64,000 nt of DNA from positions 62,001-126,000 of the forward strand of contig NZ_QEWO01000007.1 in NCBI RefSeq assembly GCF_003402235.1, given 5' to 3'. The position numbers and the translations under genes are program-made. How positions within the stretch are numbered: the first letter of the stretch is position 1; every line of letters starts with the position of its first letter. Source of the DNA: Parahaliea mediterranea (GTDB lineage Bacteria > Pseudomonadota > Gammaproteobacteria > Pseudomonadales > Halieaceae). Shown here one piece after another: positions 56,711 through 64,000 of the stretch. The notes under the pieces are model-generated. The model was not told where the DNA came from, ran no database searches, and saw only the letters and a list, made by a program, of their open reading frames with translations.

Positions 56711-56905
56711 ATGGCCGGCCGCTATGCCAGGCTCGACATTCAATGTTGCTTGGCCTCTTCTCTGACCACAGGAGTAAAAACGATGGATTACGCAATTCCC
56801 GCCAGTTTCTGGCTTGTCGCGCATCGTTTCATGCTTGCGGTTCGGGGAATTGTCCATGCCTGCTTCTGTCATCACCCTGCGTGGGGTTACCGCGCTAACA
56901 CCTGA
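56711..56905 (+). CDS. Leader ORF overlapping the ABC-F start (possible regulatory uORF)
   Basis: A frame with two in-frame ATGs, each with a Shine-Dalgarno: GGGAG before 56711 (64 residues) and AGGAG exactly eight bases before 56783 (40 residues, beginning MDYAIPASFW). It ends at 56905, 49 bases inside the ABC-F gene in another frame. The peptide matches no family I know. Leader peptides of this kind regulate several antibiotic-resistance ABC-F genes; whether this one is translated is not known. It could instead be a gene remnant. Confidence 0.4.
   Translation: MAGRYARLDIQCCLASSLTTGVKTMDYAIPASFWLVAHRFMLAVRGIVHACFCHHPAWGYRANT
56793..56852 (+). promoter_or_regulatory. Hairpin that would sequester the ABC-F Shine-Dalgarno
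   Basis: CAATTCCC (56793-56800, codons 4-6 of the short leader ORF) is exactly complementary to GGGAATTG (56845-56852), which includes the GGGGA ribosome site of the ABC-F gene at 56856. A small GCAT-N6-ATGC hairpin (56821-56834) lies in the loop. A ribosome held on the first leader codons would free the site. Confidence 0.55.
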
Positions 56906-58442
56906 GGGGCACTCGCTCTTCAGTCAACTCAATCTCAGCTTATCCGTCGAGCGCACCGGCCTGGTGGGCCGCAACGGTGTGGGCAAGTCCACCCTGTTGC
57001 GCCTGATGGCCGGCGACCTGCGCCCGGACAGCGGCAGCATTGACTGCCCCCTGCGCCTGGGCTGGCTGCGCCAGGGCCATGGCGCGGCTACCCGGGGCAC
57101 GGTGGCCGCGCTGTTCGGCATTGGCGAGGACCTTGCGCGCCTGGCCCGCATTGAGGCCGGGCACGGGTCGCTGGGAGATTTTAGTGCGGCGGACTGGACC
57201 CTGCCGGCACGCTTTGAAAGCGCCATTGCCGGCGCTGGCCTTGCGGTAGCCGCCGATACGTCCATTGATACACTCTCCGGCGGGCAGCGTACTCGCCTGG
57301 CGCTGGCGGCGCTGCTGTTTAAAGAGCCCCAGTACCTGCTGCTGGACGAGCCCACCAACGACCTAGACCGCGACGGCCGCAGGGCGGTATTGCAGTTGCT
57401 GGCGGATTGGAATGGCGGTGCGCTGGTGGTCAGCCATGACCGGGAACTGCTGGGTGAGATGGACAGCATAGTCGAACTCACCAGCCTTGGGGCCACCCGC
57501 TACGGGGGCAACTGGCAGCACTACCGTGCCCAGAAGCAGGCGGAGCTTACGGCCATCGGGCGCGAGGTTGCTGATGCCCGCAAGCAACTGGCCGCAGTGC
57601 AGCGCAGCACGCAGCAGCGCCTGGAGCGCAAGGCGCGCACCGACGGGGCGGGGCGGCGCAAGCGGGCCAGGGGCGATGCGCCCAAAATTCTGCTGGATGC
57701 CCAAAAGCAGCGCAGCGAGGCCAGCGGTGGCAGTAGTGTGCGCCTTGGGGAGGCGCGCCAGGCCGAGGCCGAACAGGCGCTGCAGGCGGCGCGGCAGAAG
57801 GTGGAGGTGCAAAAGCCAGTGGTTGTGGAGCTTGCCTCCAGCGCCCTGGCCGCCGGCAAAACCGTGCTCACGCTGGAGGCGGTAAACGCCGGCTATGATC
57901 TGCGGCAGCCGGTATTGCAGCAGCTGTCACTCGCCCTTCGAGGCCCCGAGCGGGTGGCGCTTGTTGGCCCGAATGGGGCGGGCAAGTCCACCCTGTTGGC
58001 GCTGGTGGCGGGGGAGCTTGAGCCCTTCAGTGGCAGCGTGGCATGCCAGGTGGACTGCGCACGGCTGGACCAGCGCGCAGCGCTGTTGCAGGCGCATGGC
58101 ACGGTACTGGAGAGTTTTTGCCGCTATCATCCGGGCCTTGCCGAAGGGGCCTGCCGCGAGGCGCTGGCGCGCCTGGGCTTTCGGGCCGCTGCCGCCCTGC
58201 AGCCGGTGGCCAGCCTGAGCGGTGGCGAACGCCTGCGCGCGGCCCTGGCCTGTGTGCTGGGTGGGCCGCGCCCGCCGCAGTTGCTGTTGCTGGATGAGCC
58301 CACCAACCACCTGGATCTGGAGGCCATTGCCGCGCTGGAGGCGGGGCTAGGGTCCTACGATGGCGCCCTGCTGGTGGCGAGCCACGATCAGGCCTTTCTG
58401 CAGGCCATCGGCATCGAGCGCTACATCACCCTCGGCGGCTGA
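56856..58442 (+). CDS. ABC-F family ATPase (ribosome-associated type)
   Basis: Two ABC cassettes in one chain without membrane segments, the ABC-F layout of translation factors and ribosome-protection proteins. 528 residues from ATG 56856. Cassette 1: Walker A GRNGVGKST, signature LSGGQRTRLALA, Walker B YLLLDEPTNDLD. Linker about 235-330 is Arg/Lys/Gln-rich, as expected for the P-site-reaching linker. Cassette 2: GPNGAGKST, LSGGERLRAALA, LLLLDEPTNHLD. Subfamily cannot be fixed by eye, so either housekeeping (Uup/YbiT-like) or antibiotic-protection roles remain open. Confidence 0.93.
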   Translation: MPASVITLRGVTALTPEGHSLFSQLNLSLSVERTGLVGRNGVGKSTLLRLMAGDLRPDSGSIDCPLRLGWLRQGHGAATRGTVAALFGIGEDLARLARIEAGHGSLGDFSAADWTLPARFESAIAGAGLAVAADTSIDTLSGGQRTRLALAALLFKEPQYLLLDEPTNDLDRDGRRAVLQLLADWNGGALVVSHDRELLGEMDSIVELTSLGATRYGGNWQHYRAQKQAELTAIGREVADARKQLAAVQRSTQQRLERKARTDGAGRRKRARGDAPKILLDAQKQRSEASGGSSVRLGEARQAEAEQALQAARQKVEVQKPVVVELASSALAAGKTVLTLEAVNAGYDLRQPVLQQLSLALRGPERVALVGPNGAGKSTLLALVAGELEPFSGSVACQVDCARLDQRAALLQAHGTVLESFCRYHPGLAEGACREALARLGFRAAAALQPVASLSGGERLRAALACVLGGPRPPQLLLLDEPTNHLDLEAIAALEAGLGSYDGALLVASHDQAFLQAIGIERYITLGG

Positions 58443-58466
58443 GGCGGCAACGCCGCACCGCAGCGG

Positions 58467-59423
58467 TCAGGGCAGCGGGGCCTGTCCGTCCATCTCCCGG
58501 GCGGTGTCGGCGATCAGCTTGCGCAGCCATTTGTTGGCGGGGTTGTGCTGCAGCAGGGGGCTCCAGGCCATTTTCAGCTCCAGCGGCGGGATGTCCAGCG
58601 GCGGCTGGCGCAGCACCACCCGCGGGTTGTTGCGCTTGAGCATGGCGGCGCGGGTGGGCAGGGTAACCACCAAATCGTTCTGCTCCGCCAGGGTCATGGC
58701 GGCCTGGTAGTGGCGGGTAAACACGCGAATCTGGCGCTTTTTGCCGAGCTTGGCCAGGGCGCTGTCCACCCAGCCCAGGCGCTGCACGTCGTCTGGGTCC
58801 ACGCCCACGCCCACGCCCATGCCGGTCTTGCTCACCCAGATGTGGTTGGCCTTCAGGTAGCTGTCCAGGGTGAAGTCATCCAGCAGGGGGTTTTCCGGGC
58901 TCAGCAGGCAGGAGAAGGAATCGTTCCACAGGTGAATCTGGTGGAAGGACTGGGGCATGGAGTCGAAGCGGTTGATCACCATGTCCACCTTGCCGCGCTC
59001 CACGTCCAGAAAGCTCACGTCCGAGGGGGTCATGATGTCCAGGGTCAGCCCGGGGGCCTGGGTGCGCAGCTTGCCAAGCACCGTGGGCAGCAGGGTGGAT
59101 TCGGCATAGTCGCTGGCCATGATGCGAAACACGCGGCTGGCCTGGTCCGGCTCAAAGGCCGAGCGCGGCTGCACGGCGCGGTCGATCTCGGTCAGCACCT
59201 CGCGCACGATGGGCTCCAGCTCCAGCGCCCGCTCGGTGGGGGTCATGCCGTCGGAGGTGCGCACCAGCAGGGGGTCATCGAACAGCTCCCGCAGGCGCCG
59301 CAGGCCGTTGCTCATGGCCGGCTGGGACAGGTTCAGCTGATTGGCGGCCTGGGTCACATTGCGTTCGCGCAGCAGGGCGTCCAGGTAGACCAGCAGGTTG
59401 AGGTCGATACGGTTCAGGTTCAC
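58467..59423 (-). CDS. LysR-family transcriptional regulator
   Basis: 318 residues, GTG start with GGGGAG six bases before. N-terminal winged HTH (DLNLLVYLDALLRERNVTQAA followed by LSQPAMSNGLRRLRE) and a C-terminal type 2 periplasmic-binding-like effector domain. The N terminus RIDLNLLVYLDALLRERNVT is of the NodD/SyrM-like branch. It faces the acyl-CoA dehydrogenase gene across 151 bases that contain two LysR-type palindromes, so it probably regulates that gene and itself. Effector unknown. Confidence 0.93.
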   Translation of the reverse strand: MNLNRIDLNLLVYLDALLRERNVTQAANQLNLSQPAMSNGLRRLRELFDDPLLVRTSDGMTPTERALELEPIVREVLTEIDRAVQPRSAFEPDQASRVFRIMASDYAESTLLPTVLGKLRTQAPGLTLDIMTPSDVSFLDVERGKVDMVINRFDSMPQSFHQIHLWNDSFSCLLSPENPLLDDFTLDSYLKANHIWVSKTGMGVGVGVDPDDVQRLGWVDSALAKLGKKRQIRVFTRHYQAAMTLAEQNDLVVTLPTRAAMLKRNNPRVVLRQPPLDIPPLELKMAWSPLLQHNPANKWLRKLIADTAREMDGQAPLP

Positions 59424-59442
59424 GTCGGCTCCCCGGCAAATT

Positions 59443-59490
59443 ATTCACCCAGTGAATGCCTGGGATGCGGTGGATTAATTTACGAAATTA
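59443..59490. promoter_or_regulatory. Two LysR-type T-N11-A palindromes in the divergent promoter region
   Basis: ATTCAC-CCA-GTGAAT (59443-59457) and TAATTT-ACG-AAATTA (59476-59490) are both perfect and centred 33 bases apart. The first is placed like a recognition site near -65 and the second overlaps the -35 of the rightward promoter like an activation site. This is the standard layout for a LysR regulator acting on a divergent target. Confidence 0.7.
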
Positions 59491-59508
59491 TACGCGGCCC
59501 GATACAAT
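59480..59508 (+). promoter_or_regulatory. Promoter of the acyl-CoA dehydrogenase gene
   Basis: TTACGA and TACAAT with a 17-base spacer; the -35 lies inside the second LysR palindrome. Leader of about 60 bases before ATG 59575. Confidence 0.6.
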
Positions 59509-59574
59509 TGCCAATCCTGCCGCCTGTGGGGCGGCAACTCCTCTTGTTTGCTGATTCAACACACGGGTATCTCC

Positions 59575-61344
59575 ATGGCCAATTACCGCGCGCCCCTTGA
59601 CGATATGACCTTCCTCATCGATGAACTGCTGGACGCTGGCAGCCGCCTGGGAGACCTGCCAGCCTACGCCGAGCTGGGCGTGGGGCCGGAGCTGACCACC
59701 GCCCTGCTGGAAGAGGCCGCCAAGCTGGCGGGCGATGTCATTTCGCCCCTGCGCCGGGTGGGCGACGAGCACCCGGCCACCTGTGCCGATGGCAAGGTGG
59801 CCATATCGCCCGGTTATGCCGAGGCGCTCAAGCAACTGGGCGAGGGCGGCTGGTTCGGCATTGCCGCCGACCCCAACTACGGCGGCCAGGGCCTGCCGGA
59901 GCTGTACTCCACTGCCGCCTTTGAGATGTGGAACAGCGCCGACATGGCCTTTGCCCTACAGCCCATGCTGAGCGCCGGTGCCGCGCTGGCCATTGCCGCC
60001 CACGGCAGCGACGAGCAAAAGCATCGCTGGCTGCCGAAGATGTACAGCGGCGAGTGGTCCGGCACCATGAACCTGACCGAATCCGGCGCCGGCTCCGACC
60101 TGGGGGTGATGAAGGCCCGCGCCGTGCCGGAGGGTGACCACTACCGCATCCACGGCCAGAAAATTTTCATTACCTGGGGCGATCACGAGGCCTGCGACAA
60201 CATTGTTCACCTGGTGCTGGCCAAGCTGCCCGACGCGCCAGAGGGCAGCCGGGGCATTTCCCTGTTCATCGTGCCCAAATACCTTGTGAACGAGGACGAC
60301 AGCCTGGGCGAGCGCAACGACGTTTATCCGGTGTCGGTGGAGCACAAGCTCGGCATTCACGGCAGCCCCACCTGCGTGATGGCCTTTGGCGACAACGACG
60401 GCGCCATCGGTTACCTGCTGGGCGAAGAAAACCGCGGCCTGGCATGCATGTTCACCATGATGAACGAGGCCCGCCTGAAGGTGGGCATGCAGGGCCTGGG
60501 TATGTCGGTGGGCGCCTACCAGCAGGCGGTGGAGTACGCCCGCGAGCGGGTGCAGGCCGGCGTGCCGATCATCCAGCACCCGGATGTGCGGCGCATGCTG
60601 CTGACCATGAATGCCCTGAACGAAGCCATGCGCGCGCTGGTGTACACCGAGGCGCTGAGCATGGACCTGGCCCATGCCGGGCCAGAGGCGGAGCGCGCCG
60701 GCGCCCAGACCCGGGTAGACCTGATGATCCCGGTGATCAAGGGCTGGATGACCGAGGTGGGCCAGGAGCTGACCTCCCTCGGTGTGCAGGTGCACGGCGG
60801 TATGGGCTATGTGGAAGAAACCGGCGCCGCCCAGTTCCTGCGCGATGTGCGCATTGCTGCCATTTACGAAGGCACTAACGGCATTCAGGCGGCGGATTTG
60901 GTGGGCCGCAAGCTGGGCCGCGACGGCGGCGGCGCCATGCTGGATGTGCTGGATCAGGTGGCGGATACCGCGGCGGCCCTGCAAGCCACCGGCGAGGCGG
61001 CCCTGGATGGCATTGCCGCCGCCCTGGTCATTGCAGCGACCGACCTGCGCGACACCACCGAACACATTGTGGCCGCGCTCAAGGACGATGCCGCCGTGGC
61101 CCTTGGCGGCTCCTTCGATTACATGATGCAGGCGGGTTACCTGCTGGGCGGCTGGCACCTGGCGCGCTCGGCACTGCTGTGCCACCAGCGTATCGCCGCG
61201 GGTGAGACGCGGGATTTCTACCCGCGCAAAATCGCCACGGCGGCCTTTTATGCCGAGGTGCTGCTGCCGCGCTGCGCCGGCCACGCGGGTGCGCTGCGCG
61301 GCGCCGGCGGCCAACTGCAAGCCTTTCCTGAAAACTGGTTGTAA
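59575..61344 (+). CDS. Acyl-CoA dehydrogenase, large C-terminally extended type
   Basis: FAD enzyme that introduces the alpha-beta double bond in acyl-CoA substrates. 589 residues from ATG 59575: N-terminal extension ([18 protein letters not shown]), ACAD N/M domains ([24 protein letters not shown]), helical C domain with catalytic Glu432 in IYEGTNGIQ, then an added C-terminal domain of about 150 residues. This size class includes DmdC-like methylmercaptopropionyl-CoA dehydrogenases and other enzymes; the substrate cannot be read here. Divergent LysR regulator upstream, rraA 11 bases downstream. Confidence 0.93.
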   Translation: MANYRAPLDDMTFLIDELLDAGSRLGDLPAYAELGVGPELTTALLEEAAKLAGDVISPLRRVGDEHPATCADGKVAISPGYAEALKQLGEGGWFGIAADPNYGGQGLPELYSTAAFEMWNSADMAFALQPMLSAGAALAIAAHGSDEQKHRWLPKMYSGEWSGTMNLTESGAGSDLGVMKARAVPEGDHYRIHGQKIFITWGDHEACDNIVHLVLAKLPDAPEGSRGISLFIVPKYLVNEDDSLGERNDVYPVSVEHKLGIHGSPTCVMAFGDNDGAIGYLLGEENRGLACMFTMMNEARLKVGMQGLGMSVGAYQQAVEYARERVQAGVPIIQHPDVRRMLLTMNALNEAMRALVYTEALSMDLAHAGPEAERAGAQTRVDLMIPVIKGWMTEVGQELTSLGVQVHGGMGYVEETGAAQFLRDVRIAAIYEGTNGIQAADLVGRKLGRDGGGAMLDVLDQVADTAAALQATGEAALDGIAAALVIAATDLRDTTEHIVAALKDDAAVALGGSFDYMMQAGYLLGGWHLARSALLCHQRIAAGETRDFYPRKIATAAFYAEVLLPRCAGHAGALRGAGGQLQAFPENWL

Positions 61345-61355
61345 GGAGACGCCCC

Positions 61356-61841
61356 GTGACAATGCTGCCTACCCCCGATCTGTCGGACGCCGCCCCCGAG
61401 GCGCGGGCCATCGAGCTGCCCTGGTGCAATTACGGCGCGCGCCGCCAGTTCAGCGGCCGCGCGGTCACCGTCAAGTGCTTTGAAGACAACTCCCTGGTCA
61501 AGGCCCTGGTGGGGGAGCCCGGCGAGGGCCGGGTGATGGTGGTGGACGGCGGCGGCTCCCGCCGCCGCGCCCTGCTGGGCGACATGCTGGCCGAGCAGGC
61601 CGCGGCCAACGGCTGGGCCGGGCTGGTGATTTACGGGGTGATTCGCGACGTGGACGAGATCGGCCGCACCGACCTCGGCGTGCAGGCCCTGGGCACCGTG
61701 CCGGTCAAAACCGACAAGCGCGGCGAAGGGCAGCAGGGTATTGCCCTGCACTTTGGCGGGGTGGAGATTGCGCCGGGCGACTATATCTACGCCGACAACA
61801 ATGGCGTGCTGGTGAGCCGGGAGGCCATTGCCGGCGGCTAA
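61356..61841 (+). CDS. rraA: RraA family protein (RNase E inhibitor / HMG aldolase-like)
   Basis: 161 residues, GTG start eight bases after AAGGAG. Signature segments: [46 protein letters not shown] and [14 protein letters not shown]. In E. coli RraA trims RNase E activity by protein binding; other members are 4-hydroxy-4-methyl-2-oxoglutarate aldolases, and the Arg-Asp pair used there (VIRDVD) is present. Sits close behind the acyl-CoA dehydrogenase, so a two-gene operon is likely. Convergent with nadC. Confidence 0.92.
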   Translation: MTMLPTPDLSDAAPEARAIELPWCNYGARRQFSGRAVTVKCFEDNSLVKALVGEPGEGRVMVVDGGGSRRRALLGDMLAEQAAANGWAGLVIYGVIRDVDEIGRTDLGVQALGTVPVKTDKRGEGQQGIALHFGGVEIAPGDYIYADNNGVLVSREAIAGG

Positions 61842-61859
61842 TGCACTGCGGCGGGCGCC

Positions 61860-62702
<843 letters not shown>

Positions 62703-62905
62703 TCATCGTGCAGGGGCTGCGATTCTACCAGTTGCACCGCGGGGCGTCAGGGGAGCCCATGGCTGGTCGCAGGTAGTGCAGCGGCAGTCGTAAGTCGCCC
62801 GGCGGCATTGAGCGCTGCGGCGGGCGCCGCTACTATCTTGCAGTGCGATTTAGCTGCTGCATCTGCTTTCACCGCGTTTTTAGGGGCTTCTGCGGCGTTT
62901 TGCGG

Positions 62906-62950
62906 TTTTTTCGACTCTTTTTTCGGCTCCTTTTTTCGGCTCCTTTTTCG
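62906..62950 (+). repeat. T-rich 12/13-bp tandem repeat before ampD
   Basis: TTTTTTCGACTC, then two identical TTTTTTCGGCTCC units and a final TTTTTCG. It lies about 18 bases before the ampD start and forms most of the nadC-ampD gap. Homopolymeric T runs of five and six are prone to slippage. The rest of the gap (62694-62905) holds no gene I can support. Confidence 0.85.
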
Positions 62951-62967
62951 ATAAGGCGGAGGTGTAA

Positions 62968-63582
62968 ATGCCACGAGATAGCCAACGCCCCCACAAAAGC
63001 CCCCACGGCACGGCAACAGAAGGCACCATGCCTTTTTATCTGGAGCAGGGCTGGCTGCGGCCGGCGCGCATTGTTCCCTCGCCCAATTTCGGGCCGCGCC
63101 CGGCGGGGGTGAAGCCCGACCTGCTGGTGATCCACAACATCTCCCTGCCCCCCGGGGAGTTCGGTGGCGAAGGTATCGAGCGCCTGTTTACCAACACCCT
63201 GGACTGGGGCATGCACCCGTTTTTTGAAGAGATTCGCGGGCTGCAGGTTTCCTCCCACCTGCTGATACGGCGCAGCGGCGAAGTGCTGCAGTTCGTCAAC
63301 CTGCTGGAGCGGGCCTGGCACGCCGGCCAGTCCTGCTACCAGGGCCGTGACAACTGCAACGACTTCAGCATCGGCATCGAGTTGGAGGGCACCGACGATA
63401 CGCCCTATAGCGAAGCCCAGTATCTGGCGCTGGCGGCCGTTACCCGGTGCTTGCTGCAGTCCCTGCCGGGGCTCAGCCCGGATCGTATCGCCGGGCACAG
63501 CGATATTGCCCCGGGGCGCAAGACCGACCCGGGGCACGTTTTTGACTGGCCTAAATACCGTGCGATGCTAAACTCGCCGTGA
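62968..63582 (+). CDS. ampD: 1,6-anhydro-N-acetylmuramyl-L-alanine amidase AmpD
   Basis: Cytoplasmic zinc amidase that removes peptides from anhydro-muropeptides in wall recycling; its loss induces AmpC beta-lactamase in species with AmpR. From ATG 62968 it has 204 residues; GGAGG stands seven bases before. Start at ATG 63028 (GAAGG) would give 184 residues, closer to E. coli (183), so the first 20 residues are uncertain. Zinc ligands in the longer numbering: His56 (VIHNISLPPGEFGG), His177 and Asp187 (GHSDIAPGRKTDPG). Confidence 0.95.
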   Translation: MPRDSQRPHKSPHGTATEGTMPFYLEQGWLRPARIVPSPNFGPRPAGVKPDLLVIHNISLPPGEFGGEGIERLFTNTLDWGMHPFFEEIRGLQVSSHLLIRRSGEVLQFVNLLERAWHAGQSCYQGRDNCNDFSIGIELEGTDDTPYSEAQYLALAAVTRCLLQSLPGLSPDRIAGHSDIAPGRKTDPGHVFDWPKYRAMLNSP

Positions 63583-63613
63583 GTCCAATAATGCCAGCTA
63601 TAAAACCTCGCCC

Positions 63614-64000
63614 ATGTCTGACCCGCCCATCACGGAAGCGACCCACCCTGCCCTGATCACCAGCCTCGCCGCGGATTACCCCGCCTGCGTCCTCAGCCTG
63701 ACCATTCTTTTTCATCCGGACCCACAACGTATCGGCCACTGGTGCGAGCTGCCCCTGGGCCCGCGCGGCAAATCCCTTGCGCTGGGCCGCCTGCAGCCGG
63801 CCTTTTGCAGTGGCACGGGGCAGGAGGCCGCGCTGGAAGAGCGCCATGTGTCCCGCCAGGCCCTGCTGCTGCAGTACGACCAGCACGGGCTGCGCCTGGC
63901 GCGCCAGCCGGGGGCCTGCCGCTGTCGCCTGAACGGCCAGTTGCTGGGCGATGAAGCCGTTGCCCTGGATCGCGCGACGCTGGATGCCGGCTGTATATTG
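63614..64000 (+). CDS. FHA-like N-terminal region of a regulator, 5' part
   Basis: Open frame from ATG 63614 to the window edge (129 codons). It begins MSDPPITEATHPALI; LTILFHPDPQRIGHWCELPLG, LALGRLQPAF, ERHVSRQALLLQYDQHG and CRLNGQLL resemble the FHA-type domain that precedes sigma-54-interacting AAA domains in some proteobacterial transcription factors. The AAA and HTH parts would lie outside the window, so that identity is inference. It starts 31 bases after ampD and reads the same way. Confidence 0.6.
   Translation, partial: MSDPPITEATHPALITSLAADYPACVLSLTILFHPDPQRIGHWCELPLGPRGKSLALGRLQPAFCSGTGQEAALEERHVSRQALLLQYDQHGLRLARQPGACRCRLNGQLLGDEAVALDRATLDAGCIL

Noticed and set aside
62747-63016. 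Lys/Ala-rich minus-strand frame (KKEPKKESKKP) resembling a histone-H1-like protein
   Set aside because: The Lys-rich part is simply the complement of the T-rich tandem repeat before ampD, and the frame runs into ampD antisense without a ribosome site.

Overview
The window is a GC-rich chromosomal segment from a free-living Gram-negative gammaproteobacterium. Support comes from lpxC, a meso-diaminopimelate-type MurE, a cytochrome bc1 complex, SspAB/LpoA/DolP and type IVa pili. Gene order (murA-hisG-hisD, degS, nif3, zapG/zapE, rplM-rpsI, petABC, sspAB, lpoA-yraN-diaA-dolP, rsmI, rnpB, mraZ...lpxC, secA) is that of Pseudomonas and Cellvibrio relatives; a marine Cellvibrionales-type organism is my best guess, but the genus cannot be read from the sequence.

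Layout. 1-2369: end of murA, then hisG and hisD. 2370-3254: a gene-free 0.9 kb holding two inverted copies of a ~220 bp MITE-like element and an 8-bp tandem repeat. 3255-16479: periplasmic protease DegS, Nif3 protein, ZapG/ZapE, ribosomal proteins L13/S9, the bc1 complex with cytochromes b and c1 fused in one ORF, stringent starvation proteins, and the divergent lpoA-yraN-diaA-dolP / rsmI pair. 16534-16937: RNase P RNA with promoter and terminator. 17135-34929: a complete dcw cluster (mraZ to lpxC), most genes overlapping by 1-4 bases, under a strong promoter followed by four phased MraZ boxes. 35006-41065: M23 peptidase, secA, argJ, mutT, coaE.

41066-50900: type IV pilus block. pilB-pilC-pilD run leftward; pilA runs rightward from a perfect sigma-54 promoter with 11-bp repeats upstream. 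Behind pilA lie two paralogous multi-membrane GT-C/TPR proteins and a family 2 polyprenyl-sugar-type glycosyltransferase, which together look like a pilin glycosylation cassette. The end of pilA and both GT-C genes use more A/T at third codon positions than their surroundings.

50901-64000: mixed metabolism and regulation. There is an Lrp-family regulator facing alanine dehydrogenase, with a near-consensus Lrp box; an orphan ribbon-helix-helix antitoxin with a perfect 27-bp operator; malate synthase G; an unrecognised secreted protein; an ABC-F ATPase preceded by a leader ORF and a hairpin that would hide its Shine-Dalgarno; a LysR regulator facing an acyl-CoA dehydrogenase-rraA pair; nadC; ampD; and the start of an FHA-domain protein cut by the window edge.

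Most promising leads: the twin GT-C pilin-modification cassette (45541-50900), the ABC-F leader attenuator (56711-56860), the inverted MITE-like pair with a conserved reading frame (2435-3183) and the petBC fusion.
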